Shown in pieces: positions 1-5,492 of a stretch of 5,501 nucleotides of DNA. A model generated the notes under the pieces. That model searched no databases. It was not told the origin of the DNA and saw nothing but the letters and a program-made list of their open reading frames with translations. Source of the stretch: Gammaproteobacteria bacterium (GTDB taxonomy: Bacteria > Pseudomonadota > Gammaproteobacteria > Arenicellales > JAANXG01); the NCBI GenBank assembly GCA_018263405.1, contig JAANXG010000133.1, forward strand, positions 1-5,501, given 5' to 3'. A program made the position numbers and the translations under genes. Position 1 is the stretch's first letter. Every line of letters starts with the position of its first letter.

Positions 1-91
1 GAAAACTCCAGAAGGAATCGGGCGGACGCGGGTTGATGAGCAGCAGGCGAACCGGCCGGGCCGGCTCGACTTTTATGGGGGCAGGTGGCAT
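1..91 (-). CDS. N-terminal fragment of a B12-binding radical SAM-type protein (runs off left edge)
   Basis: An ATG on the minus strand at 91-89 opens a reading frame that stays open for 30 codons to the window edge. After a short proline-rich lead, residues 15-30 read RLLLINPRPPDSFWSF. This hydrophobic strand followed by NP-x-x-P-[DE]-S-[FY]-W-S-F is the start I associate with cobalamin-binding-domain radical SAM proteins (the group with a C-terminal DUF4070). In those proteins a B12-binding Rossmann domain precedes the CxxxCxxC [4Fe-4S] radical SAM core. Neither the cysteine motif nor the rest of the B12 domain is inside the window, so the reaction and substrate cannot be told. The start is backed by a GGAG Shine-Dalgarno (complement of 100-103) with an 8-nt spacer. 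The gene is divergent from the thiolase across about 205 bp. The reading frame is clear; the family call rests on 16 residues. Confidence 0.7.
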   Translation of the reverse strand, partial: MPPAPIKVEPARPVRLLLINPRPPDSFWSF

Positions 92-296
92 CGAGGTTTC
101 TCCGAGGCTAGTACTCCTAGTGCCATTCCCGGCGAGGCAGGCCTTGCGGCTCACCGCTTTCCGGGCCGCTGAACGTTACAATATCAGTGACGGGGTACAC
201 TAGCGTACTATAAGGCTGCCTATCAAGGTAAGGAATTGGAGCCGAACAGATCGTGTAACAATCGTCAATACACACAACACGAACGGGATCGGATTT
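92..296. promoter_or_regulatory. Divergent intergenic region between the radical SAM-type gene and the thiolase
   Basis: This 205-bp gap separates two genes transcribed away from each other, so promoters for both should lie here. It has no convincing short gene. The half nearest the thiolase is visibly more AT-rich than the coding DNA. Small symmetric elements are present: CTAG-TACTC-CTAG at 108-120 and GTAC-ACTAGC-GTAC at 195-208. Either could be an operator, but such short palindromic words also arise by chance. The thiolase has only a weak Shine-Dalgarno-like stretch (ACGGGATCGG, 283-292) before its ATG. Confidence 0.5.
187..214 (+). promoter_or_regulatory. Candidate sigma-70 promoter for the thiolase
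   Basis: A -35-like GTGACG (187-192, 4 of 6 to TTGACA) is followed by a 16-nt spacer and a -10-like TATAAG (209-214, 5 of 6 to TATAAT). Transcription would start near 221 and leave a leader of about 75 nt. The GTAC-N6-GTAC symmetry at 195-208 lies in the spacer, where a repressor could act. This was found by eye; a second -10-like TACAAT at 177-182 has no good -35. Confidence 0.35.
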
Positions 297-1484
297 ATGA
301 GCAACAGTCGAGAAGTTGTCGTCGTCAGCGGTGTTCGCACCGCCGTTGGCACTTTCGGGGGGTCGTTGAAGTCGTTCCCCGCCAATCGCCTGGCGGCTAT
401 GGTGGTCAAGGAAGCCGTCGAGCGGTCCGGCATCGATCCGGCCGACTTCGGGCATTGCGTGTTCGGCAATGTTATTCATTCCGAACCCCGCGATATGTAC
501 ATCTCCCGCGTTGCCGCCCTGGAGGGCGGACTGCCCGAGGAAATCCCGGCGCTGACCGTCAATCGTTTGTGCGGCAGCGGCCTGCAGGCCATCGTCAGTG
601 CCACGCAGAGCATCCTGCTCGGCGACTGCGATACCGCCGTCGCCGGCGGCGCCGAAAGTATGAGCATGGCCCCCTACCACTTGCCCGGCATGCGTTGGGG
701 CGTGCGCATGGGGGATGCGGAAATCGTCGATACCATGATCCAGGCGCTGCACGATCCTTTCCACAGTTGCCACATGGGCATCACGGCCGAGAACGTCGCG
801 GAGAAATACGCCATTACCCGAGAGGACCAGGACAAGCTCGCCGCCGAAAGCCATCGGCGCGCCGCCCGGGCCACCGAGGCCGGCTATTTCAAGGAGCAGA
901 TTCTGCCGGTGAAAATCAAATCGAAGAAAGGCTCGACGATTTTCGATACCGACGAACACGTGAGAACCGACGTGGACGAGGCTTCCATGGCGAACCTGCG
1001 CCCCGCGTTCAAGAAGGGCGGCAGCGTTACGGCCGGCAACGCCTCCGGCATCAACGACGCGGCGGCGGCGGTCGTGTTGATGGAGGCGGACCGGGCCGAG
1101 CAGGCGGGTGCGACCCCCATGGGCCGGCTGATCGCCTACTCCCACGCCGGCGTCGATCCCGCCTATATGGGCATCGGTCCGGTCCCGGCGATTCGAATGG
1201 CGTTGGAAAAGGCCGGGCTGAGCGTGTCGGAGCTCGACGTGATCGAGCTCAACGAAGCGTTCGCCGCCCAGGCGCTGGCCGTGATCCGTGAACTCGGACT
1301 GCCCGAGGATAGGACCAACTCCAACGGCAGCGGCATATCGCTCGGCCACCCGGTGGGCGCCACGGGGTGCATACTCACGGTCAAGGCGTTGAATGAACTG
1401 CAGCGCACGGGCGGTCGTTATGCCTGCGTGTCCATGTGCATCGGGGGCGGCCAGGGGATCGCGGCAATATTCGAGCGGAATTGA
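297..1484 (+). CDS. bktB: Beta-ketothiolase / acetyl-CoA C-acyltransferase, BktB type
   Basis: A type II biosynthetic thiolase of 395 residues, the usual family length. It would catalyse reversible Claisen condensation of two acyl-CoAs (acetyl-CoA with acetyl- or propionyl-CoA) in the cytoplasm, feeding polyhydroxyalkanoate synthesis or running short-chain fatty acid breakdown. The N-terminal thiolase domain covers about 6-265 and the C-terminal domain about 273-394. The acylated nucleophile is Cys92 in NRLCGSG. His351 in GHPVGATG and Cys381 in CIGGGQG complete the active site, and NEAF is at 319-322. The opening REVVVVSGVRTAVGTFGGSL, the EPRDMYISRVAAL and HDPFHSCHMGITAENVA segments, NGSGISLGHP and the ending GGGQGIAAIFER resemble Cupriavidus BktB closely, more than PhaA or FadA. 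No phaB, phaC or fad gene is visible beside it, so the pathway is unconfirmed. A PhaA/AtoB-like preference for acetyl-CoA remains possible. The ATG at 297 gives the expected family N-terminus. Confidence 0.93.
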   Translation: MSNSREVVVVSGVRTAVGTFGGSLKSFPANRLAAMVVKEAVERSGIDPADFGHCVFGNVIHSEPRDMYISRVAALEGGLPEEIPALTVNRLCGSGLQAIVSATQSILLGDCDTAVAGGAESMSMAPYHLPGMRWGVRMGDAEIVDTMIQALHDPFHSCHMGITAENVAEKYAITREDQDKLAAESHRRAARATEAGYFKEQILPVKIKSKKGSTIFDTDEHVRTDVDEASMANLRPAFKKGGSVTAGNASGINDAAAAVVLMEADRAEQAGATPMGRLIAYSHAGVDPAYMGIGPVPAIRMALEKAGLSVSELDVIELNEAFAAQALAVIRELGLPEDRTNSNGSGISLGHPVGATGCILTVKALNELQRTGGRYACVSMCIGGGQGIAAIFERN

Positions 1485-1493
1485 GTATCCCGC

Positions 1494-1517
1494 ACCCGCG
1501 CCCCTTGCGCCGCGGGT
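1494..1517. terminator. Weak hairpin between the convergent thiolase and reductase genes
   Basis: ACCCGCG (1494-1500) and CGCGGGT (1511-1517) are perfect 7-bp inverted repeats around a 10-nt loop. They sit in the 36-bp gap between the thiolase stop (1482-1484) and the reductase stop (1521-1523). The position suits a shared bidirectional terminator. However, no U-tract follows directly on either strand; the nearest is TTTTT about 13 nt on, inside the reductase gene. It may only slow polymerase or cap the transcripts. Confidence 0.3.
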
Positions 1518-1520
1518 CAA

Positions 1521-2144
1521 TTACATGCCGTTTTTGAACTCGCGGGTTGTCGTGGCGCCGCTCTTCCGGACATGGTTCAGCGCCACTGCGTACTCTTTTA
1601 ATATGCCAAGCGCCCACAACAGGCGTTCGCGATAGTACGAGTCCGACTCGGCATCGTTCTCCGCCGGGTCGTCATTGAGCACCTTTTCCACGTTGCGCAC
1701 GATGACGTGTTCGGGGATGTAACACAGACGATTGTTCTTGTAACTGCTCATGCGCAGTTCCGCCACGGGATACGCGCCGCCACTGCCGGCGGAGACCGTC
1801 ACTATCAGCGCGGGTTTGTGGCCGACTTCCCGCTGGCTCAGGCACAGAAACAGGTTTTTCAAGCCGGCGGGCGCCTGGCCGTGCCATTCCGGGGACACGA
1901 CAACGAAGCCGTGGCTGTCCCGGCACTGTGCGTGGATCGGATCGAGCAGTCGCCCCCATTTCCGATCACCCTCCCAGATCCCCTGGTCCCATAAGGGAAG
2001 GGGATTGTCCGCAAGACTTAGGATCGGAGCATCCTCGCAGACAGCGTTGTCCAGCAGCTGACGCCGGATCAGGGCGGCCACCTTGTACGACTGAGACGGA
2101 TTGCGGTGACTGCCGCTGATGACTGTTATCTTTATTCCAGGCAT
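1521..2144 (-). CDS. NAD(P)H-dependent FMN reductase family protein (flavodoxin-like fold)
   Basis: A 207-residue cytoplasmic protein of the COG0431/SsuE-like NADPH-dependent FMN reductase family, which transfers electrons from NAD(P)H through FMN to flavins, quinones or other small acceptors. The phosphate-binding loop after the first strand is GSHRNPSQSYKVA (11-23), matching the family's GSxRxxS pattern. SPEWHGQAPAGLKN at 84-97 corresponds to the flavin-contacting PEYNxxxPxxLKN segment, with Trp87-His88 in place of the usual Tyr-Asn. SAGSGGAYP (118-126) is the third loop. Length is slightly above the usual 180-200. The C-terminal 50 residues are charged and end in an acidic then helical stretch. 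It lies 81 bp downstream of the co-oriented cbpA and converges on the thiolase. The start ATG at 2144 gives a canonical N-terminus, but only a weak purine stretch precedes it and an in-frame stop lies just upstream. The true substrate cannot be deduced. Confidence 0.87.
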   Translation of the reverse strand: MPGIKITVISGSHRNPSQSYKVAALIRRQLLDNAVCEDAPILSLADNPLPLWDQGIWEGDRKWGRLLDPIHAQCRDSHGFVVVSPEWHGQAPAGLKNLFLCLSQREVGHKPALIVTVSAGSGGAYPVAELRMSSYKNNRLCYIPEHVIVRNVEKVLNDDPAENDAESDSYYRERLLWALGILKEYAVALNHVRKSGATTTREFKNGM

Positions 2145-2158
2145 TTTCTTCGTATCAT
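2132..2158 (-). CDS. Possible 8-codon mini-ORF overlapping the reductase start
   Basis: An ATG at 2158-2156 encodes MIRRKCLE and stops at TAA (2134-2132), overlapping the first codons of the reductase in a different frame. It is preceded by a strong Shine-Dalgarno at ideal spacing, whereas the reductase ATG 14 nt further on has none. Ribosomes stopping 10 nt past the reductase ATG could re-initiate there, so this may couple or tune reductase translation. No family can be assigned to eight residues. It could equally be a chance ATG. Confidence 0.3.
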   Translation of the reverse strand: MIRRKCLE

Positions 2159-2167
2159 TAAGGTGTT

Positions 2168-2173
2168 ACCTCC
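2168..2173 (-). promoter_or_regulatory. Strong Shine-Dalgarno (GGAGGT) ahead of the mini-ORF
   Basis: On the minus strand GGAGGT is followed by 9 nt and then the ATG at 2158. The annotated reductase ATG (2144) is 23 nt from it, too far for direct use. Upstream in-frame codons for the reductase reach a stop (TAA) without another start codon, so the strong site cannot serve an extended form of the reductase. Confidence 0.5.
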
Positions 2174-2180
2174 ATTTCAA

Positions 2181-2208
2181 GTAATTTCTCAAAAAGTCCG
2201 TGCAATGT
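2181..2208. repeat. 28-bp direct repeat, copy 1
   Basis: The 28 bases beginning GTAATTTCTC and ending GTGCAATGT are identical to 5392-5419, in the same orientation 3.2 kb away; identity stops on both sides. This copy lies in the gap between cbpA and the reductase, 17 nt past the cbpA stop. Read in the direction of those genes, it contains GGACTTTTTGAG, so it could add a T-run to the cbpA 3' end. It is probably the terminus or core of a dispersed intergenic repeat family; the family cannot be named from the window alone. Confidence 0.8.
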
Positions 2209-2222
2209 GAAAGGTCCGACTT
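2194..2222 (-). terminator. Weak stem with T-run after cbpA
   Basis: On the minus strand AAGTC (2222-2218), just past the cbpA stop, can pair with GACTT (2198-2194), and the sequence continues TTTGAG. The stem is only 5 bp with a 19-nt loop, so intrinsic termination would be poor. It would make cbpA-reductase read-through partial at most. The right arm is supplied by the 28-bp repeat. Confidence 0.2.
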
Positions 2223-2225
2223 GGC

Positions 2226-3182
2226 TTAAACTCCGAGTTGGGAGCGTGGATCGAAATCCATTTGCTCCCGCATTGTTGCATACAGTTCTTTCGACTTCTC
2301 GTCCTTCGCGGGCGGCAATACAATCTGTAACGTCACATACAAGTCTCCCCGTTGCCTGGCAGGGATGCCCCGGCCCCGGAGCCGCAACTTCGACCCCGCC
2401 CTGGAGTCGGGAGCAATCGTCAAGTCCACGACCCCACCGGGCGTTGGCACTTTTACCTTGGCGCCCAGTGCCGCTTCCCACGGGGCTATCGGTAGGTCCA
2501 TGTGCAGATCCGCGCCTTCCACACGATAGACGGAGTGCGGTTCGAATTCGACTTCCAGATAAAGATCCCCCGCTCGTCCGCCGCCCATCCCGGGTGACCC
2601 CTGGCCCGACAACCGAATATGCTGCCCCTGCTTGATGCCCTTGGGAATACGTACGCTCAGCGTGCGCTTCCGGGTCTGCACGTGGCCGTGCGCATCCACC
2701 GCCGGCGACTGGAGTGTAACGCCGCGGGTCACGCCGTGGAACGCTTCGTCCAGGCCGATAAGAATCTTGGCACGGTGGTCCTGACCGCGGTTCTGAAAAC
2801 CGGCCCCGGTCCCGGTCCAGTTCGCCCTCTGGCGCGAACGGCCTCCCCGGTCGAAAAGGGATTCAAAGAAATCGCTGAACACCGAGTCGTCCGCATCGGC
2901 GAATCCCCCACTGAACTCAAACCCCGCGTCCCAGTCCGGAGGCGGGCGGAAATCCTGGCCGGCCTGCCAATTCGCGCCCAGTTGATCGTAAGCAGCACGC
3001 TTCTCGGGGTCTTTTAAAACCTCATAAGCCTCCTGCATTTCCTGAAATTTGGTCTGCGTGTCCGAGGCTTTGCTCACATCCGGGTGGTACTTGCGTGCCA
3101 GTTTTCGATAAGCGTGCTTGATGTCGTCCCGGGTCGCATTGCGATCCAGACCCATGATTCTGTAGTAGTCCTTATATTCCAA
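2226..3182 (-). CDS. cbpA: CbpA-type DnaJ-family co-chaperone
   Basis: A 318-residue type II J-protein that stimulates DnaK ATPase and delivers substrates; in E. coli CbpA also binds curved DNA in the nucleoid. The J domain covers residues 5-67 with the essential HPD at 33-35 and the KDYY start typical of CbpA. A Gly/Phe-rich, acidic linker follows (about 68-128, with FSDFFESLF at 102-110). C-terminal domain I is about 135-215 (RIPKGIKQGQHIRLSGQG, then GDLYLEVEFEPH) and domain II about 216-292 (APWEAALGAKVKVPTPGG, RLRGRG, GDLYVTL). There is no CxxCxGxG zinc finger, which separates it from DnaJ. The tail FDPRSQLGV echoes the CbpA ending. The start is TTG (3182-3180), chosen because it aligns with the CbpA N-terminus and has GGAG 8 nt upstream. 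The modulator gene cbpM, often just downstream, is absent; a flavin reductase follows instead. Confidence 0.93.
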   Translation of the reverse strand: MEYKDYYRIMGLDRNATRDDIKHAYRKLARKYHPDVSKASDTQTKFQEMQEAYEVLKDPEKRAAYDQLGANWQAGQDFRPPPDWDAGFEFSGGFADADDSVFSDFFESLFDRGGRSRQRANWTGTGAGFQNRGQDHRAKILIGLDEAFHGVTRGVTLQSPAVDAHGHVQTRKRTLSVRIPKGIKQGQHIRLSGQGSPGMGGGRAGDLYLEVEFEPHSVYRVEGADLHMDLPIAPWEAALGAKVKVPTPGGVVDLTIAPDSRAGSKLRLRGRGIPARQRGDLYVTLQIVLPPAKDEKSKELYATMREQMDFDPRSQLGV

Positions 3183-3190
3183 CTCGTGGT

Positions 3191-3194
3191 CTCC
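3191..3194 (-). promoter_or_regulatory. Shine-Dalgarno fixing the TTG start of cbpA
   Basis: On the minus strand GGAG lies 8 nt before TTG at 3182. No ATG or GTG is placed where the KDYY-type CbpA N-terminus requires it, so this site decides the unusual start codon. The same GGAG with 8-nt spacing precedes the radical SAM-type gene. Confidence 0.7.
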
Positions 3195-3196
3195 GC

Positions 3197-3228
3197 GGAT
3201 TGGCGTCTACTCGACGCCCTGATTCAAG
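3197..3228 (-). promoter_or_regulatory. Possible heat-shock (sigma-32-like) promoter for cbpA
   Basis: On the minus strand CTTGAA (3228-3223) matches the sigma-32 -35 core fully. After 18 nt comes GCCAATCC (3204-3197), a poor match to CCCCATNT (about 4 of 7 fixed positions). Transcription would begin almost at the Shine-Dalgarno, giving a very short leader. Heat-shock control fits a co-chaperone, although E. coli cbpA itself is mainly RpoS-controlled. Treat this as a hint only. Confidence 0.22.
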
Positions 3229-3530
3229 ACGTACGGCGTGTCAGCCGGAACAAAGGGTTCCGCCGAACGACGGTTCCAATTACTTAGTGCGTGCCGCACA
3301 CGGAGTTTTCAAGTTTCTTCGGCCACAACACGGGAAATCGGTCTACGCGCAACCCCCGATCGCGTCTCATGCCATGGCCGGGGAATGGCGGCGTCATCCG
3401 GGCCGCATCGCAAGACGGGCCGGTGTTATTTCGGCGCCGGGTGCCGAAGTATAGAATCAAAGGCTTGCTAACGTTTTATAAGAGGGTGACCGCACCCACC
3501 GCAACATTGACCCACACGGCTGAACTGCTG

Positions 3531-5390
3531 ATGGAAATCGAACTCATCGAAATACTAGACGCGATTCGTCGACATGCGCCTTTCAACTCACTGGAAGACG
3601 AGGTGCTGGAATCGCTGGTATCGGACATTCAGGTGCGATACATGCGCGCCGGCCAGACAGTGCTGGAAGCCGGTCAGGAAAATGAGCACCTGTACTTTGT
3701 CAGAAGCGGGGCGATCGAAGTGCGGCTGAAAAGCGGCGAGCTGTACGCCCGGGCAAGCGAAGGCGAGCTGTTCGGTTATACCTCCCTGGTGCGCCACGCC
3801 AAGTCGGCATACACGGTAGCCACGATCGAGGATTCGCTGTTCTACCTAATCCCGTCGGAATGGTTCGCCCGGCTGCGGAGGGAATACGAATCCTGTGCCG
3901 AATTCTTTGAACACGCCGAGGAACGGCGGCTGCGTAACGCACTGAACCAGGTTCGGGAATCCAATGACGTATCCCTGATGACCTGCCATGTTTCGGAACT
4001 GTTCCACCGACAACCCGTGATTATCGATGCGAGTGCGAACATCCGCGAGGCAGCCCAGGCCATGGCGGAAGAAGGCGTATCCAGCCTGCTCGTTATGCGC
4101 GACAACAGGCTCGCCGGCATCATCACGGACCGGGATCTGAGAACCCGCGTCATCGCTACCGGTACGGACTACGACAAACCCGTCACGGACATCATGACCG
4201 AGGATCCGGTCGTGCTCGACTATAAGGATTATGCGTTCACGGCCATGCTGACGATGATGCGCCACAATATCCACCACATTCCAATTTTTAACAAGCGCGA
4301 GCTTGTCGGCGTCGTCAGTGTCAGCGACATCATTCAATATGAGACCCATGGGGGTGTCTATCTGATTGCCGATCTGTTCAAGCAAACAGACGTCGCCGGA
4401 CTTAGAGAGATCAGTAGCCGGTTGCCGCAAACCTTCGTTCGGCTTGTACGCGCGGATGCAAATTCCACCGCGATCGGTAATGCCATTTCCCGCGTCGGCG
4501 TTGCCGTCATTCAGCGGCTGCTTCAATTGGGAGAGGGGCAACTCGGCCCGCCGCCCGTGCCTTATTGTTTTCTTGCATTGGGTTCCCAGGCGCGGGAAGA
4601 GCAGACCGACAAAACGGATCAGGACAACGCCATGATTTTGGATGACCGCTTCGATGCAGCCAAACATGATGCTTATTTCGAATCCCTGGCGAAGTTCGTG
4701 TGCGACGGTTTGAATGAGTGTGGCTACGATTATTGTCCCGGCGACATCATGTCGACCAACGACAGGTGGAGGCAACCCTTGGCGGCGTGGAAGAAAACCT
4801 TCAATGAATGGATCAATAACCCCGACGGCGAGGCCTTGTTGAGCTCTTCGATTTTCTTCGACTTGCGAGGCGTTTACGGTGAATCCCGTTTCGCGGACAA
4901 CCTACTGGACTTCATCTGCGAAAACACGCGGGATAATAAATCATTCCTGGCCCATATGGCATACAATGCCACGCGCCGAAAACCACCACTGGGCTTCTTC
5001 AGGCAATTCGTTATGGAGAAAAACGGTGAACACAGCCAGTCCTTCAACCTAAAAGACCGCGGCATCGCGCCGGTGATCGACACGGTACGCGTTCATGCGC
5101 TGGGCCGCGGCAGTAAGAAGGTCAATACATTCGAGCGACTCAAGGACATTACCAAGACTTCCTTGTTGACCGGGGAAAAGGCCGATGACCTGATCGATGC
5201 ACTGGAGTTGATCGGCATGGTGCGAATCAGGCACCAGGCGTCCCAAATTGAAGCCGGGAAATATCCAGACAATTATGTTCAGCCGGAAAGCCTGTCAACA
5301 TTCGAGCGGCGTCACTTGAAGGATGCGTTTCATATCGTCTCACGCATGCAGGAATCCCTAAAGCACCGCTACACGGCGTGCAAGAACTAA
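3531..5390 (+). CDS. CNB-CBS-CBS-DUF294 nucleotidyltransferase-like signalling protein
   Basis: A 619-residue soluble sensor protein. In order: a cyclic-nucleotide-binding-like beta-roll (about 15-130), two CBS domains (about 154-209 and 216-268) that usually bind adenine nucleotides, a DUF294 GlnD-like nucleotidyltransferase domain (about 280-425) and a DUF294 C-terminal helical domain (about 455-600). The transferase signature GSQAREEQTDKTDQD (351-365) carries the Gly-Ser and the acidic metal-ligand pattern TDQD. CPGDIMSTNDRWR (402-414) is the second family signature. No membrane segment is visible. Proteins of this type are annotated as putative signal-transduction or UTP-GlnB uridylyltransferase-like proteins; the modified partner is unknown. 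An exonuclease or acetate-permease gene is a frequent neighbour in related genomes, but none is seen here. I chose ATG 3531 because MEIELIEILDAIRRHAPF is the normal family start, although no Shine-Dalgarno precedes it. A GTG at 3291 is in frame but gives implausible sequence. Confidence 0.88.
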   Translation: MEIELIEILDAIRRHAPFNSLEDEVLESLVSDIQVRYMRAGQTVLEAGQENEHLYFVRSGAIEVRLKSGELYARASEGELFGYTSLVRHAKSAYTVATIEDSLFYLIPSEWFARLRREYESCAEFFEHAEERRLRNALNQVRESNDVSLMTCHVSELFHRQPVIIDASANIREAAQAMAEEGVSSLLVMRDNRLAGIITDRDLRTRVIATGTDYDKPVTDIMTEDPVVLDYKDYAFTAMLTMMRHNIHHIPIFNKRELVGVVSVSDIIQYETHGGVYLIADLFKQTDVAGLREISSRLPQTFVRLVRADANSTAIGNAISRVGVAVIQRLLQLGEGQLGPPPVPYCFLALGSQAREEQTDKTDQDNAMILDDRFDAAKHDAYFESLAKFVCDGLNECGYDYCPGDIMSTNDRWRQPLAAWKKTFNEWINNPDGEALLSSSIFFDLRGVYGESRFADNLLDFICENTRDNKSFLAHMAYNATRRKPPLGFFRQFVMEKNGEHSQSFNLKDRGIAPVIDTVRVHALGRGSKKVNTFERLKDITKTSLLTGEKADDLIDALELIGMVRIRHQASQIEAGKYPDNYVQPESLSTFERRHLKDAFHIVSRMQESLKHRYTACKN

Positions 5391-5391
5391 C

Positions 5392-5419
5392 GTAATTTCT
5401 CAAAAAGTCCGTGCAATGT
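5392..5419. repeat. 28-bp direct repeat, copy 2
   Basis: Identical over all 28 bases to 2181-2208. It begins one base after the TAA of the DUF294 gene (5388-5390). Relative to that gene it presents an A-run, so it is not an intrinsic terminator for it; the T-run would act only on transcription entering from the right. The flanks differ from those of copy 1, which marks the 28 bp as the shared unit. Confidence 0.8.
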
Positions 5420-5457
5420 CGGCGATCATGTGGGGGTAGGGTTGTCTTTCAGGGACG

Positions 5458-5492
5458 CTGTAAGAAGTGGCATAGGGAAGTGCCGTTTACGG
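5458..5492 (+). other. Imperfect stem-loop in the right-hand tail
   Basis: CTGTAA (5458-5463) can pair with TTACGG (5487-5492, one G-T pair), and GGCA (5469-5472) with TGCC (5481-5484). They are separated by a 5/2 internal loop, with an 8-nt apical loop. No T-run follows. It may be part of the dispersed element that starts with the 28-bp repeat, or a weak transcript-end structure for the DUF294 gene. Confidence 0.2.

Larger units (their letters stand above)
3183..3530. promoter_or_regulatory. Divergent regulatory region between cbpA and the CNB-CBS-DUF294 gene
   Basis: This 348-bp stretch has no supportable gene. The plus-strand reading frame of the downstream gene stays open back to GTG at 3291, but those 80 codons give a low-complexity, Arg/Pro-rich sequence unlike any domain. 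The region should carry the promoters of both flanking genes. A perfect 5-bp hairpin with a TGC loop lies at 3287-3299 (GTGCG/CGCAC). Nearer the plus gene, TAGAAT at 3452-3457 (5 of 6 to TATAAT) and TTTTATAAG at 3474-3482 are -10-like words, without clear -35 partners. Confidence 0.5.

Noticed and set aside
236..1291. 351-codon plus-strand open frame overlapping the thiolase in another frame
   Set aside because: Its product is an Arg-rich, low-complexity sequence with no domain; the overlapping frame encodes an intact thiolase with all catalytic residues.
117..1520. 467-codon open frame on the minus strand opposite the thiolase
   Set aside because: It is the codon-biased antisense shadow of a clear bktB. 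Its translation is His/Gly/Asp-rich without domains, it spans the divergent promoter region, and it ends exactly at the reductase start region with no SD support.
2217..2241. Near-direct repeat CCGACTTGG / CCGAGTTGG at the cbpA 3' end
   Set aside because: Only 9 bp with one mismatch, partly in coding sequence; short enough to be chance and unrelated to the 28-bp repeat.
2158..2481. 107-codon minus-strand open frame overlapping the cbpA 3' end and the 28-bp repeat
   Set aside because: Most of it is an alternative frame of the CbpA C-terminal domain. Its tail merely translates the repeat and the Shine-Dalgarno region. No SD or motif supports it.
3274..3299. tRNA-like GGTTCCAAT and small hairpin upstream of the DUF294 gene
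   Set aside because: The T-loop-like word lacks a matching T stem and no acceptor, D or anticodon arms can be drawn around it; only a 5-bp hairpin remains.
3200..3471. Two short plus-strand open frames in the cbpA-DUF294 gap
   Set aside because: They start without Shine-Dalgarno sites, overlap each other in different frames and give compositionally odd translations, so they are chance frames in a promoter region.
3846..4775. 309-codon minus-strand open frame within the DUF294 gene
   Set aside because: It lies entirely opposite a well-supported multi-domain gene and has no recognisable motif, so it is an antisense shadow in GC-rich DNA.
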